Source of the DNA: Canna indica | Taxonomy: Eukaryota; Streptophyta; Magnoliopsida; Zingiberales; Cannaceae | DNA length: 64,000 bases | Assembly (NCBI GenBank): GCA_034359265.1 | Contig: CP136890.1 | Location: forward strand, 37,759,001-37,823,000 | Direction: 5' to 3' | Notes under the pieces: generated by a model | Seen by the model: only the letters and a program-made list of their open reading frames with translations | Told to the model about the DNA's origin: nothing | Database searches by the model: none | In this document: piece after piece, positions 9,184 through 20,100 of the stretch | Position numbering within the stretch: the first letter of the stretch is position 1 | Layout: each line of letters begins with the position of its first letter | Program-made: the position numbers and the translations under genes

Positions 9184-9569
9184 TAGACTCTCTTTTTTTC
9201 CATTTGATAAACCTTTTCTAGATTTTTATTCCATGTAGATAAAACTTGTAATGAAGCATTTGATTTTTATTCCATTAACTAATATTTAACTGAAATTAGT
9301 CAACACAAAAAGAAATCAAACGTGAATGAAGTATAGTATATGAATGCCTGCTCTGTCATACTTAGCATATCTTTCTTGTCTTTTTTTGTGTCTGCAACGT
9401 TGGTTTGGCTATTAAAAGATCACACCTTTTTTTCTATAAAAGGGTATTGATAGTGAGTTGTCGAATAAATCTATGTACTTGCTATACGAATATATATATA
9501 TATATATATATATATATCTGATTTGGTTTAATTATATTGGCCATTTTTTATCATTGAGGTCTAATTAAT
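9184..9569. other. Displaced 3' flank of RAV, AT-rich
   Basis: Begins with the second copy of the target duplication and presumably holds the original RAV 3' UTR. There is an uninterrupted (TA)n run at about 9490-9517. No coding signal and no unambiguous polyadenylation signal were seen. Confidence 0.5.
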
Positions 9570-9745
9570 TAATGGTATGTTTGTTTCAATTGATAGGATA
9601 GGATTGAATTGAATTGGATAATAAATGAGAGATGATTGAATAAAAAAAATTTAAATCCGTTGTATATCGAATATAATATTAATTTTATACTATTCTATTC
9701 ATATTTTCTTTTAATTCATGCACTAAACAAATAATGTATATTAAT
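9570..9745 (-). repeat. MITE-like unit 1 (truncated, inverted)
   Basis: Starts AATGGTATGTTTGTTTCAAT and matches, in reverse complement, the right end and core of the unit at 9974-10191. Shared features are the AATAT(A)AAATTAATAT core and the TTATTATCCAAT(CC)TAT end. The opposite terminus is missing. Confidence 0.6.
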
Positions 9746-9973
9746 CAATCTCTTATCATATCCGCTCTTATACTATGCATAACTAATTTCATAAGTATTT
9801 CATGACATCCAAATGTTATAATGTGCAATAGAACTCAACTCTGCTCCAACTGAATGGAGCTCTAATACTAGACTTACTTGAGTTAGACTCGACTCGACTT
9901 ATTGTATTTTTTAGTCAAATTCGAGCAAGTTTGAGCTCGCATATGAACATGTAAATATCAAAATAAATTTCTT

Positions 9974-10191
9974 AGTGCTTGTTTGCTTCATATGATTAAG
10001 GGAAATAGAGTAAAATATGAATTTGAATCCATTGTTTATTTAGTCCATTGATTAGAAAAAAAATTGGAGTAGAATAATATAAAATTAATATGATATCCTA
10101 TGTACACCGGATTTAAAAAATTTATATCCAATTATTTCTCATTTATTATCCAATCCTATTGATCCTATCCAATGAAGCAAACATACCATTA
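9974..10191. repeat. MITE-like unit 2 with terminal inverted repeats
   Basis: The left end (GTGCTTGTTTGCTTCATAT) and the right end (reverse complement GGTATGTTTGCTTCATTGG) form imperfect inverted repeats around an AT-rich core of about 180 bp. TA/TTA-like bases at the edges resemble Tourist/Stowaway MITEs; the class is not settled. Confidence 0.65.
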
Positions 10192-10420
10192 GCGTTTGTT
10201 TGCTTCATAGGATTAAGGGAGATAGGATAAAAAATGAATTTGAATTCATTGTTTGTTTAGTACATTTATTAAAAAAAATATGATTAGAATAATATAAAAT
10301 TAATATGATATCGTATGTATACCAGATTTAAAAGATTCATATCCAATATACTCTTATTTATTATTCAATCTTATCCTATCCTATCCTATCTAATGAAGAC
10401 ATGAAGCAAATATATCATTA
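10190..10420. repeat. MITE-like unit 3, abutting unit 2
   Basis: The left end AGCGTTTGTTTGCTTCATAG and the right end ATGAAGCAAATATATCATTA are imperfect inverted repeats. The core is homologous to unit 2. It ends with CCTATC repeats at 10374-10391. It shares its left border with the right border of unit 2. Confidence 0.65.
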
Positions 10421-11404
10421 TAGTTTTGTACGTGTAATATTCGATTAGTCTTGATATTCAACACTAGTTGCTACTCAAAGCTCGAAATATATATATATAT
10501 TTGATATAAATAATTTATTCATTGCTAATTACTAAGCATGCATGTTCTCTCACTTGATAAGCTTTTGAAGACTAATTATGAATATATAGGTGTCTTCTAT
10601 CCATTTGTTTTGTTCCTTTGTATTTTTAATGACATGTTTATTTGTTCATTAATTTAATACAAAATATATATATATATATTATTAACTTCTATGTATAGTA
10701 GGCTAATCTGTTCCTGAACTCGGTCGAACTGGTTCCGAAAGTATCTCAACTCATGAAGTAGATCCAAATCGAACCAGCAACAACTAAGTCCAGTCGGGTT
10801 TCATCCAACTAAACAAGAATATTTATATCTTATATTTATCCACAAGTATTCGACAATAATAAATTCGCAATGCAAGAGATAACAATCGATCTATTCATGG
10901 TATATCTTCGCGGAATTCCAAAAAATATTCTCATCGAGTACTTAGACATGCCTCATAAAATAGACACAACGTACAAAAATGTATACTATATATTTTAATT
11001 CAATACACACCATCTGGAATTATATCTCACTTGATTGTTGAAATGCTTTGTAGATCACCACCGAAGCAACACTAAATCGGGAGACGCGGAGGTTTATATC
11101 ACTCTGACTTCGAGCGAGAATATATAGTACAATAGTTCAAAGAGGAACAGAGTGGCCAAATTAATGAGTTGCCTGCAAAAAAGTAGATGGGGGAGGTCAA
11201 AGTCTTCCTTGTACAATATACAATAACACATACGTGCATGATTTATAATAACGAACTGTTTTGTAATTGCCGCATGTTTCAAACCTGTCCTTAATTTCTT
11301 GCAGCCAATCGTTAAAAGCAAATTCAAATGGATATATGCATGTGAACAACCTGACAAATTCTATAGCAAGCTCGAAACAAATTACCGCATCATCTTCTAT
11401 ATAT
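10421..11404. other. AT-rich intergenic stretch
   Basis: Short (TA)n runs near 10487 and 10664. No gene, RNA or clear element was recognised, and short ORFs here have no family resemblance. Confidence 0.5.
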
Positions 11405-12307
11405 AGATATGTTTGTTTTTTTCCTAACAAATGAACTATATTAAAGTCTGAGCCAATGTCAAAAAGATTCAAATAAAAAATTTTCTCCAAGTCCGGAGGG
11501 TGAATGAAAGTCCAAATTAGAATATCATGTTGATGTCGAATTCTATTTGCTGTTCAATAGACAGCTTTGTTAGCTTCTCTAAAATAAAACAAAAAATTCT
11601 CACAATTACATTGAGACGCAAGAAAAAATATATCAGCAATCACAAAAGTAAACTGCCACGGGGCATCAATTCGTTTGTTCAATGTATCCACCAAAATTTT
11701 GGAATCGGTCTCCACTTAAAAACGCGGGAGAGAGTGTTCCAAGACAAACAGAAGACAACTTTTAATTGGCATAGCTTCCAAGTAAATAGTCGAATGGCCT
11801 AATAAAAAAGCGCTTACAGCATTTGAACATGTACCATCCGAAGATCTGACCACTATTCCAATACCCCCTGCAGAATCCAAATAAGAAGCATCACAGTTTA
11901 TCTTAAGCATACCCTGTGGCGAGGGATTCCATTTGACAATGGAGGAGTTAATGAATTTCCCTCAGATTTTAGAATACTGAAGTATGACTCGGTAAACGAG
12001 ATTATTTGCATCACGAGGGCAAGGGAGGTAGGCTGCCTAACCTAATGCACCAAGATATTTCTAGCGTACCAAATATATCAATATCCAGTAGCAATAAGAG
12101 CTTGTCGGTAGGCAAATCCCTTAAGGTGTGGAAGATTTGAAAAAAAACAAGTTCCAGAGTCCCAAACAGTGGGCGGGATAGGTCTCCTCCAGTCTTGTTT
12201 TGAAGAAGATTTCATATGTTAAATGCAAAAGGACATAAAATGAACAAGTGAGTAATGGTTTCGGATCGAAGCAGTCCGACAAAAAGGACAAGTATCAACA
12301 ATGTTGA
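11405..12307 (-). pseudogene. LINE A, 3' segment (zf-RVT end and RNase H)
   Basis: Minus-strand reading gives the zinc-binding zf-RVT ending (VDTCPFCRTASI) next to 12300. It is followed by an RNase H domain of the RVT_3 type (KINCDASYLDSAGGIGIVV, then AMPIKSCLLFVLEHSLP) and a C-terminal tail near 11500. An A-rich stretch around 11410-11425 (minus strand) probably marks the LINE 3' end. Stops and frameshifts interrupt the frame, so it is dead. The upstream part continues at 15983 once the solo LTR at 12308-15982 is removed: both sides of that LTR carry the duplicated GTTGA. Confidence 0.8.
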
Positions 12308-12464
12308 TGGTGGCCTAAGGTTTTCTACCTTAGTTTTAATCGGCCTAATGTTGCATTGGGAAATTCTTTAGGTTCCATATCGGTTAGCGCACGACGTCCT
12401 CGATCGAAAATATCGAAGAAATTGAAAAATCAGAAGGACGTTGGTCGATGCGCTCAGATTCTTC

Positions 12465-14642
12465 GAGCCCGTTTGGTTCATAAACTGCCCATCACAAGAC
12501 ACCAGACAAGGACAAGGACAGAACACTAGGTGTCTTGGGACAACAGTTATACCATGTTTGGTTCGTCAAGAACAGGACACGATATTCAGTCTCGTCCTGC
12601 GTTTGGTTCGCTAAAGCAGAGTCATGTACAAGATAATATGACCAAAATATCCTTGCAAAATTTTAATGCACAAATTAAATTTAAATTTATTTAATTTTAA
12701 ATTTTAAATTTTTAATGGACAAATTAATGCACCAAACAACCCTGTCATGGCTGCCAAACATTTTCTATTAAACATAATCCTCAATACATCTATCATACAA
12801 CTGATACAATTGAAACCAGCTCAATACATCTATCATACAACTGATACTAAATAACATATTCCCATTTCTTCAAACAAAATCTGAGCGATGTCCTCATTTC
12901 TTCAATATGTTGATTTCTTATTGAGTAACTTCACTGCAAAACAATGCCAATGAGTTGAACTGATAGAAAATCTGCCTTATGTAAGCACACGAATAAGATC
13001 GAGAAGATGATAGATCAGAATGTTGTAGCTATTCAAATAGGCTATCTTTTATCCAACAGTATGTGATATGATAGAGATTAGTACCATGCAAATGATGTGC
13101 TAAACTGAGAAAAAAATGTGAGCCACTATCAAAATAAATGAACATGTTAACATGATTTGATTAGACAAAATTGAACTATTCGAAAACTAACCTACACCAT
13201 CAAAAGAGAGGAAAGGATATTTCTACATTGCAGCAATAGTGAGCAATATGAGCAAGATAAGAGACAACGCATATGCCACAGGACAATAAGAGTGTTTTTG
13301 TCGTCGGCAACAACAATAACAGCAGCACATGAGGAGCAAAACTAAGCCAAATCCCACAAACCAAGCTATGACAATGGTGAATAACGGAATGGCGGTGAAG
13401 CCAACAGACTACAAATAAGAGAAAAATAGATAAATGATACCTAATTCAACAAGAATAAAAGAAAAATAATGCAAAAACCGAGAAGATGAAGCGCTCAAAA
13501 CCCAGTAATGCTGATTACTGATGTTCTAGCCACCAGGATAATGCTGGTACCCATTCAAGGGGTCCCTCCTGTATGTCATGTGCGCGGCCAAGACGAAGGT
13601 GTTGTTGTGGGTGGTGGTGTTCTTCGCCAATGGAAATTCGGCAACAAACCTCCTCCACATACCCAAGCCATGTTGCAGTTCTGGACCTAGACATTCAGAA
13701 TAAAAATTCAAAAGCACAAAATAAATAAAATTATTTTCCACCTAGAAATCATAAATGTGCGAAGAATTCATGATTAAACACATAAAATAAATCGTAACTT
13801 TTCCACACAAACAAAACAAAATGAAATTTCTATTAGAGAAAATAGATTTTGCGGATAAAAAATTAATTTTTCATCGTAACATCATAAATAAGAGGGCAAG
13901 AAATGGAGGTGCAATACCTGAAGCGGGCGCCTTTCGGAGCTCAAACGAGAATCGCCGGTGGAGAGGGGAGCAAAGAGGAGGACGAGAAGAAGGACAAATA
14001 TAGCAAAACCTGGCAATCGAGAGAATGGCATGCCTACCCGAGCTCGGCCTTTCTCTGTTTCCGGAGAGGCCATTGTGATTGCAACAAGAAGAACAACAGA
14101 GAGGCCATGGGAACGTCAGAGGTCGGAAAGTTCAATTTTTGCTATTCTTTTATGATTAAAAATTTGTGTTTGCATTCGAAGGGGGAAACAGAGTGGGGAG
14201 AAGGGGGAAAGGGCGACGAGAGAGAAAGGATGGAGAGAAGAAGAGGAGGGGAAGGGCGGGGGGACTTGCGGAGGTAAGGCGTCCGGGAAGAGGAGAGGGG
14301 AATCGGCAGCGGAGGAGGAGGAGAGGGAGAGAAGGAGCTTGACCTAGGGCTCGGAGACATGGAGGGACGCTCGGGAGCGGGATAGAGAAAGGAGCACAGA
14401 GAGTAGCTGAGGAGCGTCAGAGGAGGGATCGCGAAGGTCGGGAGGGCATTATGGTCTTTCTCCCTCAATGTCCTCCGCCCTGTTTTGGTATACCAAGAAT
14501 TTTCTCGGTACACCAAAAGGCCTTGAAATCCTATCCCGAACAAGAATTTAAATCCCGTCCCTCCCCATTTTTGCAAAACAAACGTGGGACAAGAGCCGAA
14601 ATCCATTCCAGTCCCTCATTTTTTAATGAAACAAACGGGCCC
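12465..14642. mobile_element. Gene-capturing TIR transposon (Pack-type), 2178 bp
   Basis: Inverted ends GAGCCCGTTTGGTTCAT (left) and, read from the right, GGGCCCGTTTGTTTCAT. The 3-bp duplication TTC lies at 12462-12464 and 14643-14645. Removing it rejoins the LTR as CAGATTCTTCGGGTAG, which aligns with the uninterrupted LTR copy near 59880, so both borders are well supported. A 3-bp duplication with GGGCC...GTTT ends suggests PIF/Harbinger or CACTA relatedness; I cannot decide. It has no transposase ORF. Inside, on the minus strand, are exons of a host membrane-protein gene. Confidence 0.82.
13205..14073 (-). pseudogene. Captured gene fragment: plant plasma-membrane protein (At2g12400/At2g25270-type), three exons
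   Basis: Three exon-like blocks with splice sites. Exon 1 (14073 to about 13918) encodes MASPETEKGRARVGMPFSRL, then a hydrophobic signal segment, and ends CTTCAG before GTATTG. Exon 2 (about 13687-13509) follows TCTAG and encodes GPELQHGLGMWRRFVAEFPL ... DPLNGYQHYPGG; then a stop (TAG) stands where the family has Trp, and NISNQHYW follows. Exon 3 (about 13410-13228) follows TTTGTAG and encodes SVGFTAIPLFTIVIAWFVGF, then a Cys-rich segment LLLMCCCYCCCRR and a second membrane helix ending in TIAAM. The layout matches a conserved plant family of multi-pass membrane proteins of unknown function. The rest of the gene is missing, and the nonsense codon makes it a pseudogene. Confidence 0.75.
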
Positions 14643-15239
14643 TTCGGGTAGTTAAAGCATGTGTTGTAAATCCTCATGATGATGCATAAAAACTCAAAAA
14701 CCAAAGTCGAACCCCAAAACATAAAAAACTAGCAAATTAGAAAATGACCCTAGAATTCACTAGGCCTAGGGAGCTCCTTGGAGGGTTATACGACCTAGAC
14801 ATTTTTTTGACATAAAAAATATCGGTAATTGTTCCTTGGGTAAAAACTAGATAACGATGTATTTTTAAGGAAATTTTGAAAGTCTTTAGCATACCCATAT
14901 TTAACTTGGGAGATTAGAAAATTTTCGTTTTCCGGAAATTTATACTAGACCCCCAAAACTAGATTTTGATTCTTAATGATTTTGATTTTTTAGATATTTT
15001 TATTAAATCTAAAATATTATATAAGTAGACTTAGCAAAGACCGAACCCAGAAAACGAGCAGAAAACAACAAACTGGGTAAATTTTCCAGTTTCGGTCGAC
15101 CGAATGGCTTCTGAAATGAGCAGAAGCCATTCGGTTGCTTGGCGGTCGCTCGGTCGATCGACCGACTTGCGATCGGACGGCAAAAATGACTAGTTTTCCA
15201 ACCGTTGAGTTGGTTGTTTCATGCCAACTCCTCAAGTCT

Positions 15240-15247
15240 TATAAATA
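15240..15247 (+). promoter_or_regulatory. TATA box of the SIRE-like solo LTR
   Basis: TATAAATA, found at the equivalent place in the related LTRs at 17860 and, on the minus strand, at 61331-61338. This supports a conserved LTR core promoter. Confidence 0.55.
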
Positions 15248-15982
15248 GAAGCCTTAGCAAGTCTTCCACCCCTTATCTAACATGCCTTGAGCCATATTTT
15301 GATGATCCTTGAGCTTGATTGAGCCACCATTCTTGAAAACCCTAGCTTTGATCTCTCAACTCCTTGAGTAAGCCTTGACTTTATTGATTCACCATCAAAT
15401 GCATCAAGAGGAAGCTAGGAAACTTTGTTTGGAGCTATGTATAAGTTATTTGATTTATTGTTCCATTAAGTTGTGTATTTTCTTGTTTATTTCATTGTAT
15501 TTGAGTTTGTAAGAAGACCTAGTGTGTGGTCTTGTGTGTAAGTGGTTACCTTGGTGTAGAAGATGTAAAGCCACTTGTGTAAACTAAGTTAGGAGTAGGT
15601 CTTAGGAATTGAGGTGGGAAAGCTCACTCTGTAGCAAGGCGGGATACTTCCGGGTGTGGAAGTGCCTTCGAGATGAGTATAGGGTCTTTTCGGTGTAAAG
15701 TCCTCAATTGTAAGTTACTCATAATTTAGTGGATTTGGATGTGAAATCCTAAGCACGGTGCTTAGGTAGTGGAGTAGACATTGGGGCCGAACCACTATAA
15801 ATTATTGTGTTAGCATTGATATTTTGTTTGTATTGATTGCTTTATTATTTATCGCTTACGCATTTAGTCATTCAATCGTAAATTGCCTAAGTAGTTCGAG
15901 AAACGATTAAAACAAAATTTACGCAAATAGATTTAGTTAACATACTATTCACCCTCCCTCTAGTGTGACCATTTCATCAACA

Positions 15983-17398
15983 GTTGAGGCTGAAGGAAGC
16001 TAATCTAGATCTAGTGAGCAGACGATGGCGAAAAAGTTTCCAACAAAAAAATTTAATCTTAGGTGGAGAGCAAAGTTTCCAAAGGGAACCCCGATGCCCT
16101 TTTCCATACAAATTTATCGTCATCGGGATTCATAGGCAAATCGATCCGTCTAATGCAATCCATAACCATAGGACCGATATAATTAAAGCAATTATTCAAA
16201 TTCCAAGCTTGCTCAGTAATCAAAGCATCCACTGTGAAATTATCATCAAACAAGTCAACATTCAAAAATGTAGGCATAGCACACAAAGGCAATTCATAAA
16301 GTCAATTATCCAACATAATAGAAGAGTTAGTGCCAGAGCTAATTAACTTTAAACAACTAGGGAAGAGATGCGAAAAAATAGTTTTAAATAAACGTCAGCT
16401 CTAGGAGTAGATTTTGTCTTTTAAAAACAGGCATCAAGGGTCCTTATATTTAGATTTGACCAAATCAATCTAGGGAGTCGAGCTGTTGTTTAAGTAGTCA
16501 AACATGTGTTTTTCTTATAAAGCAAAATCCTTAAAATGTAAGTCATGAATACCAAGCCCCCCCCCCCCCCTCTCCCATTTTTTTGGGAGATGTAACAATA
16601 TCCCAACTTAAGAGGTGGTGAATACCCTTCTTACCCTTAGAGGAGGACCACATGAAATTGAAATTGTTAATGATACCCTCAATATTATCAATCTGTCTCT
16701 CAGTAAACCAGAAAACCGCCATAGAATGAATGGGAATGGAGTTCAAAACCGAATTAATTAAGACTACCCTACCCGCCTGGGAAAGAAAGCTGGTCTGCCA
16801 AGTACTTAGTTTATTTTTAATTTGATCAGAGATAATCTCAAACGGGAACTTCTAGGTGCAATTAAGGTCCCTAAATATTTAAACGGGAACTTCCAGACCT
16901 TCATACGTAGGCAACCATAGATATGTATTTTGGTAGCACGAGGAGTATGTAAAGGAAAAAAGATTTCAGATTTGTTTAAATTTATCGTTTGACGAATGAA
17001 AAGGGCATACTTCTCAAAAATCTCTCTAACCACATTTAAACTTCTAGTGTTAGCACGAAAAGTTAAAAGGATGTCGTCAGCATACATAAGATGACTAATC
17101 TGAAAACCCTCTTTAATCTTAAAAGGATTAAGCTTCCTACTGTTAACAACTTGGTTAAGCAAGAAAGTTAAAACTTGGGAAACTAAAATGTATAAATAGG
17201 GTGACAGTGGATCATCCTGTCTCAGCCCCCTTTTGGATGGAAAAAAGGGGAAAAGTTTCTGATTGAGCAAACAAGCAAAGTTTACCGTAGAAAGGCAAGT
17301 TTGAATCCAAGCAATAAAGGGTTGAGGAAAGTTACAAGCTCTAAGGACCGCAAAAACCGCATCCCAATTAACTTTGTCATAAGCCTTAGCTAGATCAT
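15983..17398 (-). pseudogene. LINE A, middle segment (reverse transcriptase to zf-RVT)
   Basis: From 17398 downward the minus strand reads DLAKAYDKVNWDAVFAVLRA (RT motif A), then RQDDPLSPYLYILVSQVL, the active-site YADD in ISHLMYADDILLTF, and [10 protein letters not shown] ... FKYLGTLIAP. Further down, 16059-16292 reads FNYIGPMVMDCIRRIDLP...DDDKFVWKRASG, the start of the zf-RVT region. The canonical RQGDPLSP has become RQDDPLSP. Frameshifts occur between 16806 and 16300, and there is a C-run near 16556. Upstream the RT is cut at 17398, where LTR sequence begins. Class: plant L1-type LINE ORF2, inactive. Confidence 0.88.
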
Positions 17399-17399
17399 A

Positions 17400-18647
17400 T
17401 GGAAAGCTCTCCAAGTTGATGCTCATTGAAAGCCGAAACCTAGAAATGAAGCGCGCAAAAAAAAGGGCTAAAAATCATTATCAGCCTATATTCGGTCGAC
17501 TGGTCGGTCGACCGAAAGTACTAAAAAGCAGCAGAAGCTACTTCGGTCGACCGGGCGGTCGATCGATTGAAGCCCAAAATGGGCAGTAGCTCTGTCGGTC
17601 GACCCATCGGTCGACCGACCTGCGGATCGCTAAAGACGCGACCTGCGTCGGTCGACCGATGGGTCGACTGAATTGAGGATCACAGGTTTTGCGTCTGGCG
17701 GTCGACCCGTCTGGCGGTCGACCCGTCTGGCGGTCGACCCGTCGATCGACCGCACACAGAGAGGAAGGCAGCGGTCGATCGGTCGGTCGACCGACCAATC
17801 AACCAAGAGTCTGCAACGAATAGTTTTCTATCCGTTGAGCTGTCGTTTCTTTGAGAGGGTATAAATATACCTCATATAACTCATTTTACTCTCTCCTCTC
17901 ATTATTTCAGAAATCATTGAGCATCAAAAAGATAGATTTAAGCCTTCTAAAAGATTTAGTGCTTTCGCTCGGTTCTTCCGCCGACTACTTCTTCAGGCGC
18001 ACACTCTGCTCCTCAACTTGGAATTTGATTCAAGCTCTACTACTCAGCGAGTTGGAGGTTCCAAGGCTTTGAAAAGAGCTTTTAATATTGGTTTATCTTT
18101 TTAGCTCTTTTGATTGTATTTTAACATTTATTTGAGCTTGTTTACTTTGAATTTGTGCGTGTGAAGACCAAGACTGTTTAGGTCTTGTGTGGAAGTGGTT
18201 ACCTTATTGTGAAGGTGTAAAGCCACTTGTGTAAACTTAGTTTTACTAGGATTAGTTGAGTTATCCCATAGGGTTGAGGTGGAAGAGTGCTCTCGGTAAG
18301 AAGGCGGTGACTTCCGGGTGTAGAAGTGCTTTAGGTTGAGAGTGTGACTCTTCGAGTCAAAGTCCTCTGTGTAAGGGAAGCCGATTTAATCTAGTTAAAT
18401 TAGTTTGGAAATCATAAGCGGGGTGCTTAGGTAGTGGAGTAGGCATTGGGGCTGAAGCACTATAAATTTGTGTGTTTGCATTGATTTATTATCTGTATTA
18501 ATTATTTTATTATTTATCGCTTCCGCATCAAATTATTCAATCGTAAATTGCCTAAACAATCTAAGTAAACGATTAAAATTGAATTTAGGCTAATTAATTT
18601 AGATAACACACTATTCATCCCCCTCTAGTGTTGTCATTTCGCCTACA
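17400..18647 (+). mobile_element. Truncated LTR of the same SIRE-like family
   Basis: The right end (CTCTAGTGTTGTCATTTCGCCTACA) and the interior (GGTCGACCGA cluster 17495-17800, TATAAATA at 17860) match the solo LTR at 12308-15982. The left end is missing: LINE A coding sequence stops near 17398 and LTR interior follows at once. No polyprotein follows it. It interrupts LINE A together with the unexplained segment 18648-19130. Confidence 0.75.
17860..17867 (+). promoter_or_regulatory. TATA box of the truncated LTR
   Basis: TATAAATA in a position equivalent to that in the related LTRs. Confidence 0.5.
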
Positions 18648-19130
18648 GACATGCCCAATGAGCTACGATCCTCGTTGGATGCGCTCGGCGCGCACGGAGG
18701 CCGCCTCGCCTTGATGGCAGATTGGCAGCCGCCACCCAGACTGGCGGCCACGTCGCCTGCGTCGTTCCAGGCCTCGACGAGATGTGGTCCTCACTGGACG
18801 CGCTCAGCGCTGAGGCCGCCGGCAGCGTCGAGCTCGTGTCGGCGACGCCTCTCATCTCCCGTATATCCATGTGAGAGATAGAGAGAGCTGGGAACTAATT
18901 AACATGTATTCAGGTGACATAGGGAATATATATTTTTTATTATTTTTGAATCACCACATCAGCGAAATGACGGACATACTCACGGTTCACAGACGGCGGG
19001 TTATTATTGAAACCAATGTTGAAGTTCTTATATACAATTGAGACCAATTAAAGGATTGGCCAAAATTAAAAATTTTGCGAAAGTTATGGCTATTTTCGTC
19101 TAATAACTCTATTTACAATATCATGGGTTT
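18648..19130. other. GC-rich then AT-rich segment of unknown origin
   Basis: 18648-18890 is unusually GC-rich and holds two diverged copies of a block around GGATGCGCTCGGCGC / GGACGCGCTCAGCGC that ends GAGGCCGCC. 18890-19130 is ordinary AT-rich sequence. The segment lies between the truncated LTR and LINE A. It may be an internal remnant of the element or captured DNA. No ORF with family resemblance was seen. Confidence 0.4.
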
Positions 19131-20100
19131 CTAGGTATTCAGCCCAGAAACTCTGAAATTTAAATAACCTACTTCTATTACACAATCATCCAAACTTGAA
19201 CAATAAAGGACAATGATCCGAACAACCTTTAGACAAATGAGTAACAATAGTAGAGCTAAAGAAATGAAGCCAACCCGCATTGCAAAAAAATCGGTCTAAT
19301 CTAATTTGAATTCGAGCGTTATTCTGCCTATTATTAGGCCAAGTAAAAGGAGCACCAATAAAACCTAAATCTATAAGGCCAAGAGACTGCACAAAGTCAC
19401 AGAAAGCACGAGTAGAAATATTTAAACAAAAAGGAAGATCACCTCTTTTATCATTTTTATATAAATAACTATTAAAATTTCCGCATAAAACCCAGAGAAT
19501 ACTCGAGAGATCAAGAGAAGTAAAGGTATTCCAAAATTCATTTCGAATAATAGAGTTTGTACTTGCATAAATATTCGAAAAAATAAATGGCTGAAAGCCC
19601 TCATTATCAATAATAGCTGTTATACCTTAATATTGCAAGGATAGAACCTTTGCAAAAATCACAGAGGAGTTCCATGCCTAAAGCAGACCTCTAGGATCCC
19701 CTCTCGATGGGTAAGAGACACCCATCCAGTTCTTACCAAAAGAGCGAATGATATTAGAGGCCTTGGAGTCATCCACATGGGTCTCCTGCAGAGCGATTAG
19801 TTGAATAGAAAATTTGCGAATGAAGCAGAATAAATGATCTTTTACCTAACGTCGCCACACCCCACGCACGTTCCAAGAGATGTAGCTCATTTGGGGATGA
19901 TGGCGAGTGCATTGTCACCGGTTGCGGGAGGCGCAATGGAAGAGAGGGGGGGGGGAGAGGGAGGGACTTCCCCTAATTTATCACTCGCCCGGGGTCATTT
20001 CTACACACGAGGTCAAACCGGAGGAGATTTTTTGACATGAATTTTAGGGGTGTTTAGAGTTCAGACGGGTCCCTCACTACCAGGATGGAGGGTCAAAGTC
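19130..20100 (-). pseudogene. LINE A, endonuclease segment
   Basis: Minus-strand fragments of an L1-type AP endonuclease: the QLIALQETHVDD motif with SYPSRGDPRGLL near 19700-19800, then DLGFIGAPFTWPNNRQNN and RLDRFFCNAGWLHF, ending SDHCPLLFKFG at 19186-19392. The order and motifs match the start of LINE ORF2, whose reverse transcriptase lies at 15983-17398 beyond the LTR insertion. Stops break the frame. Confidence 0.82.

Larger units (their letters stand above)
12308..15982 (+). mobile_element. Solo LTR of a SIRE-like copia family, itself split by a TIR element
   Basis: It begins TGGTGGCCTAAGG and ends TCATCAACA, flanked by GTTGA at 12303-12307 and 15983-15987. No gag or pol lies inside, so it is a solo LTR. 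Removing the element at 12465-14642 leaves about 1.5 kb. That matches in order the LTR pieces at 52595-52670 + 59833-60674 and the opposite-strand LTR at 60675-62147: GGTCGACCGA cluster, TATAAATA, and the terminal CTCTAGTGT...ACA block. It was inserted into LINE A. Confidence 0.88.

Noticed and set aside
9490..9517. (TA)n run considered as an origin or regulatory site
   Set aside because: Plain dinucleotide repeat with no associated feature.
14142..14606. Minus-strand Ser/Pro-rich ORF of 154 codons in the Pack element
   Set aside because: Low-complexity C/T-rich sequence upstream of the captured exon 1, most likely its leader and promoter.
17538..17798. ORFs rich in Arg-Ser-Val-Asp-Arg (also 61393-61644)
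   Set aside because: They arise from the GGTCGACCGA repeats in the LTRs and are open because the word has no stops.
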